Of a stretch of 64,000 bases of DNA, positions 22,886-33,999 are shown piece by piece (position 1 is the first letter of the stretch; each line of letters begins with the position of its first letter). The position numbers and the translations under genes are program-made. The notes below the pieces were generated by a model. It was not told where the DNA came from and did not search any database. It saw only the letters and a program-made list of their open reading frames with translations. The stretch comes from Armigeres subalbatus (taxonomy: Eukaryota > Arthropoda > Insecta > Diptera > Culicidae), in assembly GCF_024139115.2 (NCBI RefSeq), contig NC_085141.1, positions 66,353,675-66,417,674 on the forward strand, read 5' to 3'.

Positions 22886-23335
22886 ACTTCCTTAGCCATG
22901 CGGGAAGATGCGTTGCTGCCAAGCAAGACTATGCTGAATGGCCAGTCTAAGAAATTTATCGATTAAAAATTTTCTCGATTTTTTCAGGCATACAAGTTTC
23001 AACGTGTTAGAGCATCATTTCCGGGCCCGAATATTTTAGTCGTACCAGTCACTGTTTTTGGCTATCAATTTGGTTGTTGTCTCCACATCGGTGACGTTTG
23101 ACGTTTGACAGCTCGTTAAATAGCAGCGCTCTTACCGCGCTACCAAATTTGATTACCTGTTAGCTGTGCTACTGTTTTAGAAGCGCGTTTAGTATTGATC
23201 GGTAAAGTGTCAAGTAATGATACTGCGCTGTCAAACGGCGTATTACAGGAATGCAAAAAATATGGTAACTTGGCTTAGAAAGGTATTAATTGCTGTGAAC
23301 ACTAATGAATGAAAGCTAAGCTATTATTATTATTA
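22886..23335 (+). mobile_element. Diverged Feilai-type SINE split by a 230-bp insert
   Basis: The head (22886-22945, CTTCCTTAGCCATGCGGG) and a middle block to about 23018 match the SINE at 46.2 kb. Its 3' body resumes at 23249 (AATGCAAAAAATATGGTAAC) and ends in an ATT-rich tail. The insert at about 23018-23248 has no ORF and no relative elsewhere in the window. The B box is destroyed, so the copy should be transcriptionally dead. Confidence 0.68.
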
Positions 23336-23336
23336 A

Positions 23337-23462
23337 TATTCCGCGAAATGGGGCATTCCGCGAAATGGTACATTCCGCCAAAAGTCATTCGGCGAAAAGG
23401 TACAATCCGCCAATTGTTATTCCGCGAAATGTTCGACAGCGAAAAAAAAAATCCGCGAAATA
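23337..23462 (+). repeat. Minisatellite, ATTCCGCGAAATGGTAC-type units
   Basis: About seven imperfect units of 16-18 bp centred on ATTCCGCGAAATG or ATTCGGCGAAAAG. Same design as the arrays at 4945, 23950 and 31292 but a different core word. Confidence 0.85.
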
Positions 23463-23730
23463 GTTTTCGGTTAAATGTTATACAATCGCAAAATAACATT
23501 GATTTTTGAGCTTGTGCCGAAAAATAGAACAAAGGGTAGTTAACTATCACCATGCTGCTATTTATGTAGGATTTCAATTTTTCTACAGTCCACCAGGGTT
23601 TCCGTTAGCTCAGGAGAAATATCCTTATTAGCTTCCGTATTCGTTTCTTCCGCTGCTGATTAAACTTCCTCACGTCCACTAAATTTCTCTAATCAGTTCA
23701 TCCATGTATCTTGTGGATTATTTATTCAAA

Positions 23731-23872
23731 TCTAGATCAACATTTGAAAAGGGCGTAACAGCCAAAATTGATTCCTTCTGATTCCTTGTTCACAAATATA
23801 GCTATATATGTGGACCAAGAATCAGAAGGAATTAATTTTGGCTGTTACGCCGTTTTCAAATGTTGGTCTAGA
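23731..23872. mobile_element. 142-bp foldback mini-element
   Basis: Arms 23731-23788 and 23815-23872 are near-perfect inverted copies bounded by TCTAGA, carrying TTTGAAAAGGGCGTAACAG and its complement, with an AT-rich loop. No clear target duplication. Confidence 0.8.
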
Positions 23873-23949
23873 AAATTAACCAAATCTATTGACGAATTAT
23901 CCATTTTACCAAATTACCTAGTACCGACTGAAATTCGCTTTCAAGATTC

Positions 23950-24070
23950 GACTAAATATCCTTTCGAATAAATGTTCTTCGACTAAATGTCCATTGGACC
24001 AAATGTCCCTCCGATCAAATGTCCTTCCGACTAAATGTCATTCGACCAAATACCATTCGACGAACTGTCG
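23950..24070 (+). repeat. Minisatellite, CGACTAAATGTCCATT-type units
   Basis: About seven units of 14-17 bp alternate CGACTAAATGTCC, GGACCAAATGTCC and CGATCAAATGTCC. They merge on both sides into unique AT-rich DNA. Confidence 0.85.
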
Positions 24071-24960
24071 CAAAGCCGTGGAAAACAGCGAGTTGATGTG
24101 TCCCACACGTATAACCAATGAATTGTGTTCCAATAGACTTCCAACGTTTTTTGGAGCGAAATCGTTTTTTAGCAAATCAGTTGAACGATGCAATGCGTCA
24201 GTTTTGAATATGATTTTACCAACACTGCTTAAGATTCTCCCATCAATGCTTCCAATAAATTCTGTAAATACGGTAATTCACTTTAAATTTTATTACAAGA
24301 ACTCCATAGGATATTCCGCTTTAAATTCGTTCAAAAACTTCCTAAATACTTTGGAATAAGGACTTTGGCATGAAATACATTAATAGGAATCAATTCGAGA
24401 ATGCTGACATCCTGGTGGGAGAACCCATTCTTTTAAAATTGGCGACTAACAACGAATAATAAATTTTGTCAAATTTTACGTTCAAAGCATCAGCTTGTTA
24501 TTTTTGGATTGAATTTTAAATTCATTTGTTTTGCATATAAGGCGTTTTGAGTATTTTTGAGTAGCTCAAAATATGCGTTCAAACATGGGTTCAAGTCCCA
24601 TAAATTTCCGGACAGTCTGGCAATTTTATTGTTTTGTCTTTACTCGCCGAAAAATAATCGATAAAAATCTCAAACATCAACTCGCGGCGATCAATCCAAA
24701 GTAAACAGCTTCTTTCAATGAATCCTCAAAATATATCCCATAGCATTCGCAAAAAACTGTTTTAAGTAACTCTTAAAAAATTTCACATGAAATACTCAGA
24801 AATTAAAAATGTATTCGTTCAGAAATACAGTGAAAATCATCGTTATTTTTTGTAAAAATGTTGCAGATTTTTTTGAATAATTCCCAAAAAACGCATAATT
24901 CAAAATAAATATTTTCAAAGATCTGCATATTTGTAATACGTAATTTCCTTTTTTTACAAA

Positions 24961-25160
24961 CGAGCCCAATGGTCAATTGGTTACTATTTTTGCCTTATAA
25001 GCAGGAGATCATGGGATCAATTCCATGGTCGCATCTTTCCTACTTTGTATCTCAATCTTCGTTCTTTCTGTTTTACGTTCTACCAAAACGATTTCTACAG
25101 TTATATACCTTTTACACTAACAATTCTCAAAGGGAGGTCGTAGAGTTTTCTGCGTTAGTG
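24961..25160 (+). mobile_element. tRNA-derived SINE-like sequence
   Basis: The head reads CCAATGGTCAATTGGTTAC (A-box-like), then GCCTTATAAGCAGGAGATC in the anticodon-arm position and GGGATCAATTCC as a diverged B box, followed by a T-rich body. This is a tRNA-related head that cannot form a functional tRNA. It is a different SINE family from the Feilai type. The 3' end is approximate. Confidence 0.6.
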
Positions 25161-27504
25161 TCCAACTAATAATCCTTCTCCTTCATCAGCATTCGAGAGT
25201 ACGTAGCTGAACAGAGCTCCATTTTTGCCATTAATGTACATTCAGGTTTTTTACGCGATTGGAATCCATTAATTTCTCGGTTAACCTGAACCTTCATAGC
25301 TATTCAAAAACCACCTGAATTTTCTTTATTTTTTTGTGTTTTTTTCATTGTTTCATTGGCGCTAAAGGTCTTAATCAACTAAAACCAAACCGTGTAAATA
25401 ACCTGGGTGTACGTACATGTACCACTCAACAAAAACCCATGAGAATGAAACAGTTTTCATGGAAATTTCACAAAATATTCACCTGAAGAAACTCTACATT
25501 GTTTTTGTTGTTTCGCGTTGCATTTAAGAAAATTTTCAGTAGTTATCAATCATGTTTTCGAGGACTTTTTCAGGAAATCCAGAAAAACTAGAATTCCAAG
25601 ATTTCTAGACTATAATTTATCCTACACAAAAAAAAACTTACAATTCTGTATGCTGCATTTTATACAGAATACAGCATATACAATTTTAGTTGTATACTAC
25701 TATACTAGTTTAAAGCGTCTAATAAAACATTCACTTGACGTTATCCAGAATTCCCCAAAATATGTCCGCAATTCTCCCCATCGCTAATAAAATAAAAACA
25801 AGAAAATAAACCGCCAAGATGTGTACGACAATTCACCGAACGATCCATCCATTGTTCGACTGACCGCGAGTCATTGACATTGAATATACTTACATAATAT
25901 CGTGCAAAATGATCGGATCACGATTCGCCAAAAACCCGCGCAACCAAAGAAGACAAAGGAAAACAGTGCAAAAACACACAAACTGCTGGATTCCGTCGAA
26001 ATTGGTTATGCGAATGGTGGACTTCGTCGAAGGGTACACCGATGGGACGGAAGGCACCGAGGGGAACAAAAATACAGCGAAACTGATACAAGTTCACGGA
26101 AAAAATCTCAGTTGGTAGTCTCCACCGATGGGTGTATGAGTCCAAGGGTTCATCAACCAATCTGGAATGGCAATCTTATGCCTTATTATGCAGCAATTTC
26201 GGTGAACTTGATGGGTTGAGTGATTGTCTCCTTTCTCTCAAGTTGCAATGCGTTTGACATTAGATGAGTTGGTCAGGAGGATGGTTAAGAAATTCCTGAG
26301 GTCCCCAATGATGCCGTTGATCTGCTCAAACGATCATGAAGCAGGATGGACGAACAACAGCGAAATGTGTGTTAACGACCTCTCCCCATTTGTTGGGGGT
26401 AGGCTCCGTTTGTTGAGCAAAAATCTTCTCTCAGTTTCAGGTTCGCAGCACAAGTTTCTTCAATGTCAGCGAGCTGCATCTAAGAAGTGTGTTTACTCTT
26501 CTCAGGTTAATTGCATCTCTTGAGAATTGGGCACTCAAGTAGTGCTGCAAAGCAACACTTGACGGGCGATCGACAAGTCACGTAACGAGATCAAGATTTC
26601 TGTTGGTTTCGGTATTGTGCAATTGGACATTGAAATCGCTCTGATTGGTCATGTGATCATAACGATAAGGCTTGTTCTGTTTCAAACAGACAATTAAAGA
26701 TAAGTATAGATACATACATTGAAGAATAGCTCGTTTAATGACATTCTAGCCGTGTTATTAACGTTACTCTAATCGACTATCAATCAGATTATGAAGTTGT
26801 TTACATTTCTTGCCTGTTCATGGTAAATATTGACACCCGGTTGCGTACCCGTCGAACTCGATCAGTGCTCAAGCATTGCTCATAATTTATGTTGCTAATT
26901 TGTTGAGTCCGCCTTGTGCGCACCCCTCAATCTCTGCCCAACCAACTAATCCACAGCCGAGCTCGCTGCTGCACTATAGGATTTCGGGCGGTCATTAATC
27001 GAAAATGTCATGTCTTCCGAATTATTTTAAAATATTTTCTCTCCATTGTCAATACTCTAATTAAGAGAAATTCTGAATTTGAAGTCTCTAGGTGCACTAG
27101 TTCCAAAGATATAAGGTGGCAAAAGTCAGAAATGGGTAAAAAGTTAGCAAATTTTCTGAAAAATATTTTATTTTCAACTATTTATTGAAATATTTTTTAA
27201 ATGTTTTTCTTCAATGTTAATACATCATTACAAAGGTTATTGTATAAGCTTTTAAATGGTGTGCAAAAACTAATGGTTACACTGTGAAAAAAATTGAAAA
27301 AATGCGGAAGCAATATTTTTTCCAAAACGACGCTATTTTCAACTTTGATAGTGAAGAACTTTTTTTCCTCAGGAATCCCGGGTTCTTTATGATACACATC
27401 AAGGACAAAGCTTCGACTAAAATGTCCTGAAAGAATTTCTTGCCAGTATTTGCAATTAACAGAGTTAAGTCACTCTGATTTTTTTTCATTTGTTTTTTAC
27501 CGTG
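25161..27504. other. No confident gene
   Basis: The strongest open frames are 25902-26219 and 26224-26523 (105 and 99 codons). Neither has a recognisable domain, and the first is overlapped by open frames on both strands, so composition may explain it. GC rises at 25.8-26.6 kb, which could mark an old exon or element, but no splice-bounded coding exon can be shown. Confidence 0.35.
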
Positions 27505-27830
27505 TTTTGCCTCTCTCGTACTCCAAGGTTAATGCTCATTCCAAAACGAATGTTTGATAGAAGGCCCGGAGACCCCTAGTGGTATATATCAACTAACTCA
27601 GCGCGAAGAATTGAGGTGATGTCTGTATGTGTGTGCATGCGCGTCTGTATGTATGTGCGCAAAAGAACGCAATCGCCATTTAGACACTTATTTGTGTCCG
27701 ATTTTCTCGCAACAAGTTTCATTCGACGGGAAATCTAGTCCCATCGTTTCCTATTGAAAATGGGTCAGACTGAACTATGCGCTCAAAGGGTATGGTCAAA
27801 ATACATTTATTGGTAATAACTTCGACTTTA
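27505..27830 (-). repeat. Dispersed repeat R1 (minus copy)
   Basis: Carries the R1 landmarks in reverse complement: TTTTGCCTCTCTCGTACTC at one end, CTCAGCGCGAAGAATTGAGG, TCTCGCAACAAGTTTCATTC and TTTCCTATTGAAAATGGGTC. Compare 53980-54660. Confidence 0.75.
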
Positions 27831-29994
27831 TTTATAACCATTTGAGCTCATTTAATTAACTTTTCAAAGGAGTAAATGAATAAAACCCCCAATGCAATGC
27901 AGCACAACGGTAACGGAAGGATTTAACAGTTCGCTCATATATTTCCTGTCAAATTTTACTGTTTCCGTCGCCATTCCGCTGAAATGCGTTTGGGGCTTGA
28001 GTGGTTTGAGTCATTCTCTAAACCTAATTTTCTGAGCTATTCATTAGCTACTGATGGAGAACTAAATATGAGATTTCATAATATGTAAATATTTATAAAT
28101 CTCCTGGAATCAATAATTCCCGACATGTTTATTGCAAAAGTAAAGACGAACAATATCTTAGTTAGAACGGAGCGTATGAAATTCCTGCTAGTGTTCATGA
28201 ATGTCTGGCTAATGGTAGGGAAATATTTATTCACTCATCTACACTTTGAGGTTCACTGGCTGAACAACCAGCGGAAAGTCAATATAAACAGTTGAAGAAA
28301 TTTAGAACTCATAATGCAAGAAAATGATCAAGAGAGGCAAATGTTGACATTTTCCTTCGTGCCTTACATGAATCAGATCCATTTTAAGCTCGATTTGGAT
28401 AACGAGGAGACGTTGGAAAAAATTTTCACTTAGTTATTCTTATGCCATGCGTAATTTTGTAATATTTGAAGATTTTCAAAAGTTCTTTATCTTCTAATAC
28501 TTTAGATGAATTTATCTCATCTTCCATCGTTGATGGAATTGAAGAAAATATCATTGAAGACTTAAACCTTGACACAGAAAAAGAATGATGCTGTATATAA
28601 CTTGTAGAAATCATGAAAACAAATCAAAAGTAATTCAAATAGTGTTGTTATTTAAATTAAAAGAATTTTGCTTTTCGGAAGAATGGAGCATTCTTACATT
28701 CCACAATGAATGTCCACATTTTTGAGAATATATTAATCTCATTTTGAATAACTTGTACACGTAAAAATGTCATGGGATTGCGATTTCTAATTTGCTAATA
28801 CCCTTTTTCAAAAGTTATTTTCAATTCAGATTATCTGATTAACATTTAATGCTTTATGAGCCTCCAGATCCTAGGACTTTGTCAAACAAATTGTTCTAAA
28901 TACAAATTGTGAGGCATGAGAGTGAGAACAAAAAATATCACGGAATGTCATGAAATTAATGTCATTTAACATGATCGCCGCCATAATGTCCATAAATTGC
29001 TGAACTTAGTTTTTGTACAGCCCCTTCCTTCTCCTTAAGAAAACGCACGAAATTTCAACTTCCCAAATAGGTTTGCTTTGTCACGTTAATCGAACCTATG
29101 AAAAAAATAATTACGTAATTCATAGACGATCCCCAAAGGGGGGGGGTTGGAAATTGTATATTCATGCTATTTCGACCATACACAGCTAAAACTAAGTGGA
29201 AAATCACTTTAAAAGTCCAATTTTATTTTTGACCGCTCGCTTGTATGGGGATCCCCCATAGTGTGCTGGTTAGACCCCGCCGAGTGAAAGGATCACCTGC
29301 CTCTGTTTCAGTCTTTTAACTACCGGCACCAGCAGAACTGATAGCCTCACACAGCCTTGCCTGACGGGCTCTCGGTTAATCCCCGCAGGGGCAGCCAATT
29401 GGTGCTGTAAACCGGCTCGCCGAACAATTTGTAAACTGATAAGACCGTGTCTCAGTATCTCTTCTGCGGTCTCTCCATCTGGACTGGAGGAACCATGGGG
29501 CGCGTGCTGTTTAGGCCGTTTTGATGGTTATTTATGATTGTGCGTTGAGTTTGTCACTTTGACATGGTACTGCGGCGATGCTGATTCGAAGCAATTGATG
29601 GATCGAGTGTATCTGTTTATGTGATTGGTAGGGAGTCAACTGTGGCTGACTCGTTGGCCTTTTTTGGAGTGAGCTAATTTGCCAAAGCAGCTCACCAGTC
29701 AATCAACAGCCCAACACTATTCTGTTATGCTATACGTTGGCCGTGTCTCGTGCTGGCTGTCATGATCGTGAAGGTTTTGAAAGATTGTTTGAATGATATC
29801 CCAAGCATAGACTGGATGCCAACATTGTTGTGCGAATTGCAAGAGTACATTTTTGGAGAACAACAATTATCTCAGTTTCGTAATGTTTTTTTATATACTT
29901 ATTTCGGTATATTATGAACTAAAAAAGTTCCATTAGTACCTTGAACGTCAAATATTGTTTTTATTTGATTATTCTCAAGTATGAAAATTTGGCT
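27831..29994. other. No gene recognised
   Basis: AT-rich to 29.2 kb, then a more GC-balanced stretch (29240-29760) without motif-bearing ORFs. A GCAGGGGCAGCC-rich segment near 29380 could be part of an old element. No splice-bounded coding frame is seen. Confidence 0.35.
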
Positions 29995-29995
29995 A

Positions 29996-30211
29996 CCGTC
30001 GTCGGGGTTGACAATGGGTCAAATGGGGGTGAGAATGGGTCAATGTTTCAACTACTTAGAATGCTTGTAGAATATATTGAATGCATCTGAGAACAAGAAG
30101 ACCAAAATATAAGAGACCTTTTTGAAAGATTTTGCTCTACGACCTCCAGACTGCCGGTGAGAGCGATGACCCATTCTCACCCCTCAGACCCATTGTCACC
30201 CCCGATGGCGG
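29996..30211. mobile_element. 216-bp MITE with about 50-bp TIRs and TA duplication
   Basis: The left end, CCGTCGTCGGGGTTGACAAT, continues through GGGTCA and GGGGTGAGAATGGGTCA. The right end is its inverted relative (TGACCCATTCTCACCCCT, then CCCCCGATGGCGG). TA sits on both sides (29994-29995 and 30212-30213), fitting Tc1/mariner-type insertion. No ORF. Confidence 0.88.
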
Positions 30212-30668
30212 TACTTAATTTTGTTGTCTACACATACACATCCAGTTCGTGAGAGAATCCTGGAAAGTGTTAGACTCGACTGCATCTATCACTTTTCTTG
30301 TCAATATTTATGTTTGAAAGACATCATAAATAGAGTTCAGACATAAAAGTGGCCAGGCCTACTGTGCAGCGTGAAAATCAATTCTTAACTTGATTTCAAT
30401 TAAGCCATAGGTATGAAAATTGGGCTACTGTGATCAAAAACAATGACATCTGACAAATAAAGTACCGCTTTAAGCAAAACATGTTGATCACAAGGTTTGC
30501 AGCGCCATTAGCAATCTAATAGTTATGCATCTATTGGTCATATGGCCAATAATGTCGTTTGACCAGAGATTGCAGAAATCGCTCTCAATAGATAACGAAC
30601 AACGATAAAAGAAAGGCAAAAACTGTTCTCAATCATAACAAGCCATGATAACAAATTTATCTAACTTC

Positions 30669-30762
30669 TACTTCTTCTTCTTGGCATTTCATCCACCACA
30701 GGGACATTGTCACCTCGCTGCTTAGTGTTCTTTCAGCACATCTACAGTTATTAACCGCGAAA
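30669..30762 (-). mobile_element. Feilai-type SINE 3' fragment
   Basis: Plus strand shows the CTTCTTCTTCTTGGCATTTC tail junction, then the CACCTCGCTGCTTAGTGTTC and CAGTTATTAACCGCG body. The head is absent. Confidence 0.8.
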
Positions 30763-31291
30763 ACCGCGAAAAAAACAGAATCGGATAGGCAGCTCCCACA
30801 GAGAAGTGATGATTCTCGCTTTGTCCTTGCTTATTTTATGTTGGGGATCGCACAGCTGTGTAGAACAAGTTGAAATGCATCATCTGAACCAGTGTTCCAG
30901 TGTTCTTTATCGAAATTAATTTATCGGCTTTTTTCGGTGATAATTATACTACTCAAAGCAAAAGGGAGTAGATGAAAGTAAAGAAGATACAGATTCGATT
31001 GACACCGAAAGCGAGCGGCAAGTATGAAATGCCGTGTGAAATATCCAAGCCGTTCCTGGGTGGACGTTAGGTCGAATAACAGCGATTTCAACAATGTTTG
31101 TTCTCTCATATTGCCCTCTGCTTATCTCCAGTTTCTATTCATTTCACATTTGCCGTTCGCTTGCGGTTTTTATAGATTCTGTATCTTCGTTACTTTCATC
31201 TACTACTTTTCGCTTTGAGTAGTATAGTTTATCACCGAAAAAAGGCAATCAATTTCTTTTTCAATCTCTTGCGGATTTAATCCCTGCGTTT

Positions 31292-31450
31292 GACCGAATA
31301 GGCCATTTGGCCGAATAAGTTATTTTGCAGGATACGGGCCAGCCTCGGACTGAAAGTCTCTATAATAAAGACAATAATATAGTTATTCTGCCGAATAGGT
31401 CATTTGGCCGAAGATCCCCTTTAGCCGAGATGGTCGTCTGGCCAAAATTG
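31292..31450 (+). repeat. Interrupted minisatellite, CCGAATAGGCCATTTGG-type units
   Basis: Two blocks (31292-31323 and about 31386-31450) of units such as GCCGAATAGGTCATTTGGCC flank a spacer containing CTCGGACTGAAAGTCTC and a TAATAAAGAC stretch. Units are palindromic in part. Confidence 0.8.
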
Positions 31451-31752
31451 GTGACATTGATCGCAACCAGGTTTCCAAGAACTTGATTTGATAAAATTAT
31501 AAAGATGGTCTCTGATTTTTTGAATATTTTTCCTCCGAAATACGCATAGATTCCGACCTGTGCTGTGCGTATTCATGAACAATTTTTGATATGGAATTCG
31601 ACAGCGCATGCAATCTTTGAATTTGGGGAGACTTGATCCCCTTTCTATGATATCCACTCAATAAATGTTTGTTTGAGCCAACCCTTTGTCGAATCTGTCA
31701 AATCTACAAAAATCTAAAAAATAAAAGATATAAGATATAAAAGATCAGACGA

Positions 31753-31884
31753 TAATATCAAAATTTTGCACTAAAATATCATTAGAAGATCAAGTTATGC
31801 TATATCATGTGCCATCAGTTTGTTCTTATCCATAGCATATCTTGATATTTAAATGATATTTCGGTGCAAATTTTTGATATTGTT
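31753..31884. repeat. Foldback mini-element, AATATCAAAATTTTGCAC arms
   Basis: The left arm (AATATCAAAATTTTGCAC, then AATATCATT) and right arm (AATGATATTTCGGTGCAA, then TTTTTGATATT) are imperfect inverted copies around an AT-rich loop that itself holds a smaller inverted pair. Confidence 0.65.
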
Positions 31885-32114
31885 GCCTGTTCTTTTATCT
31901 TATTATTACTATAATCTTTATCTAGTTCACCTCCGAATCGAACTAAAGTCGGCAGAGTGAGAGCCGTCCTCGCACACCACTCGGCCATTCTCACTTCTTT
32001 TCTTTTATCTCTTATATCAATCAAGTCCATATCATTTTTTTTTTTATTCTGTTCATGTCTTCTGCCCGGGTTCGGTTCTGCATTGTCGATTTTCGAGTTA
32101 ATATGTGTCATATG

Positions 32115-32585
32115 CTGTTGCGACAATGTTTGAGATGTGTTGCAAAACACTTTGTGCTCAGCTTAGCAGCATTTCATTTTTACAGTCTACTACAGGTGTC
32201 ATCGGAAGACTGCGGTGGGCCGGGTACGTAGCCAGAATGTCGGACAGTAAAAATAGTTCTCGACAACGATCCGACGAGAACAAGAAGGCGAGGTGCACAG
32301 CGGGCAAGGTGGATCGATCAGGTGGAGGACGACTTGCGGACCCTCCGCAGACTGTGTGGTTGGCGAAGTGCAGCCATGGACCGAGCTGAATGGAGAAGTC
32401 TTTTATGTGCAGCACAGGCCACTCCGGCCTTAGTCTGATGATAAATAAATAAACAGGTGTCATAAAAGGTACAATGACGTTACAAGTGACTTTGTTATTT
32501 ATGTAGTGCACTTGTGGGCAGAATCTCCAAATAAAATTGGTAGTGTGATCGTATAGTAGAAGGTTGTAAATCTCAAGGTCCATGG
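32115..32585 (+). mobile_element. Truncated copy of the CCCAAGC TIR element, split by an RTE insertion
   Basis: Segments 32115-32202 and 32453-32585 match 63528-63734 of the full copy (GTTGCAAAACACTTTG, GACTTTGTT then TATGTAGTGCACTTG, CAAATCTCAAGGTCCATGG-like). Both termini are missing. The A-box equivalent is mutated and the copy stops just before the B box. Confidence 0.85.
32203..32452 (+). mobile_element. RTE-like LINE, severely 5'-truncated 3' end
   Basis: A 250-bp insert ends in a (GATA/AATA) tail, flanked by a perfect 11-bp duplication ACAGGTGTCAT (32192-32202 and 32453-32463). It encodes the C-terminus of a LINE ORF in broken frames: LRWAGYVARMSD, a region corresponding to RARWIDQVEDDLRTLRRLCG, then the terminal CAAQATPAL-like segment before TAG near 32436. 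Short TAAATAAA tails are usual for RTE-type elements. Confidence 0.85.
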
Positions 32586-33269
32586 TAAATTATTTAAATA
32601 AATAATCTTAAAGCGAATATAAATCAAGTTGATTTAAAATTGGCATACACAGATACTAGATATAACAAATTAACCTCCGTGTTTAACAACATAAAGTTAT
32701 AGGCTCTTTAAATTTACACGTGCTGTAATTTATTTGTTTATATTTTTATTAGAAAATAAAAAAAAACGCCAACATGGGAGAATCGAACTTCGGTACGCAG
32801 AGTGAGAGCCTATCTCGTTAGTCACTCGAGTATTTCCACTTGGTAAAAGCGAGCCGATCCAGATAAAACAGGTTAAGCGTTCTGGTGATTCAACTACTCT
32901 CCATCAGACTTAACGATAGCTTAAATTTACACGACACGGAATCTCATCCGAAACGGAACATTTGAAGATTGAGTTTGCTGAAAGCATCACAGATTTCTCG
33001 TCGGAATAGGCAACAAGCAAAGAGTTACAGCGATGAAATGCAGCGCAATAAAGGCTGCTTTGTTTTTATACACTCCCCCCACAATCATTGTTTGTATCGA
33101 ATTCCACGATCGTAAACAATAATGAACTCGAAGTGTTCCATAATATGGTTATTTGCAATCGATTTGAAGTTGAGTAATTTTGTTGTATCAAACCTATTTC
33201 AGATGGGATATCACATAGCGGACCGAAAGCTTAGATCCTAACTATGGTTTTCATGTATTAATATCTACA

Positions 33270-33534
33270 ACTAGTCGACCCGGCAGACGTTGTCCTGCAT
33301 AGTAGGCGAGAATGTGCTTTCCGAACTGCTAATGCAAAGTTCGCATAGAAATCACAATTTTAGTTGTTCACGATTTGCTCAACTTTACTCGTAATTTTCG
33401 CATTAGGAATTATCATATAAACCCGTCGGAAACTATAACGAATATTTCTGCTGAAGAAATGAAAAAAATCCATCCAGCCGTTTTCGAGTTATGCGGATAC
33501 GAACACAGACCATTTCATTTTTATATATAAGATT
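33270..33534 (+). repeat. Insert with arthropod-type dispersed repeat end
   Basis: The left side has CGACCCGGCAGACGTTGTCC; the right side ends in CCATCCAGCCGTTTTCGAGT, then ACACAGACCATTTCATTT and TATATATAAGAT. This type of end recurs widely in insect genomes. I cannot assign its class (SINE-like or Helitron-like) from one copy. Confidence 0.5.
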
Positions 33535-33710
33535 GGTCGATTTTGTGGCTTGTTAGAAGAAATTGAATAAGCTGGACACCTCATTAGGACACCCACGTGC
33601 GCGTTCATCAAGATTTCTGATAGAATCATGTAAAATTAAGATATACTGAATTGAAATTTCAATGATTTTATCATTTACATTGCAGAAACTTAAATGTATG
33701 GCCTGGTACA

Positions 33711-33919
33711 CACAGTATAAAAATGTTACAGCATATATGATGTAACAAAAAGGCTCCGTTCGATTCGACTCATTTTTCCATCACTTTTTAAAATTACAGG
33801 TCGCTTGTATTCAATATTGCGTACAAGAAAAAGTTGGATGTAAAATTAAAGGCTATTGAACGCAAAAATATGAGTTCAAATATTTCCATGACGTGTAATA
33901 TTCAGAATTTTTAACAGTG
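33711..33919 (+). mobile_element. 209-bp MITE (CACAGT termini), filled site
   Basis: It begins CACAGTATAAAAATGTTAC and ends AATTTTTAACAGTG, with short imperfect inverted ends. It matches 58133-58355 over its full length, with a small internal deletion here. The orthologous position in the R2 copy near 57148 lacks it. Confidence 0.82.
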
Positions 33920-33999
33920 CACATAATGTCACCGAATTTTACATTCAATTATGAATTCCGTCGTGTCTAATTTTCATAATATTTTACTGTGTAGCTACG

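Larger units (their letters stand above)
32655..33999. mobile_element. Composite repeat family R2 with tRNA-like segment, two internal insertions
   Basis: Its relative at 56513-57219 is uninterrupted. Shared blocks are AACCTCCGTGTTTAACAAC (about 32671), the tRNA-like block on the minus strand (about 32770-32850, B-box-like AGTTCGATTC), the TTTCTCGTCGGAATAGGCAA block, and AATTTTACATTCAATTATG (about 33934). This copy carries extra sequence at 33270-33534 and a MITE at 33711-33919; the other copy lacks both and so shows the empty site for the MITE. No ORF. Confidence 0.8.

Noticed and set aside
24540..24625. Possible tRNA gene with a consensus-like B box (GGTTCAAGTCC)
   Set aside because: No A box at the right distance and no acceptor-stem pairing.
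25902..26219. 105-codon ORF considered as a host exon
   Set aside because: No domain, no splice consensus at plausible ends, and overlapping open frames on both strands.
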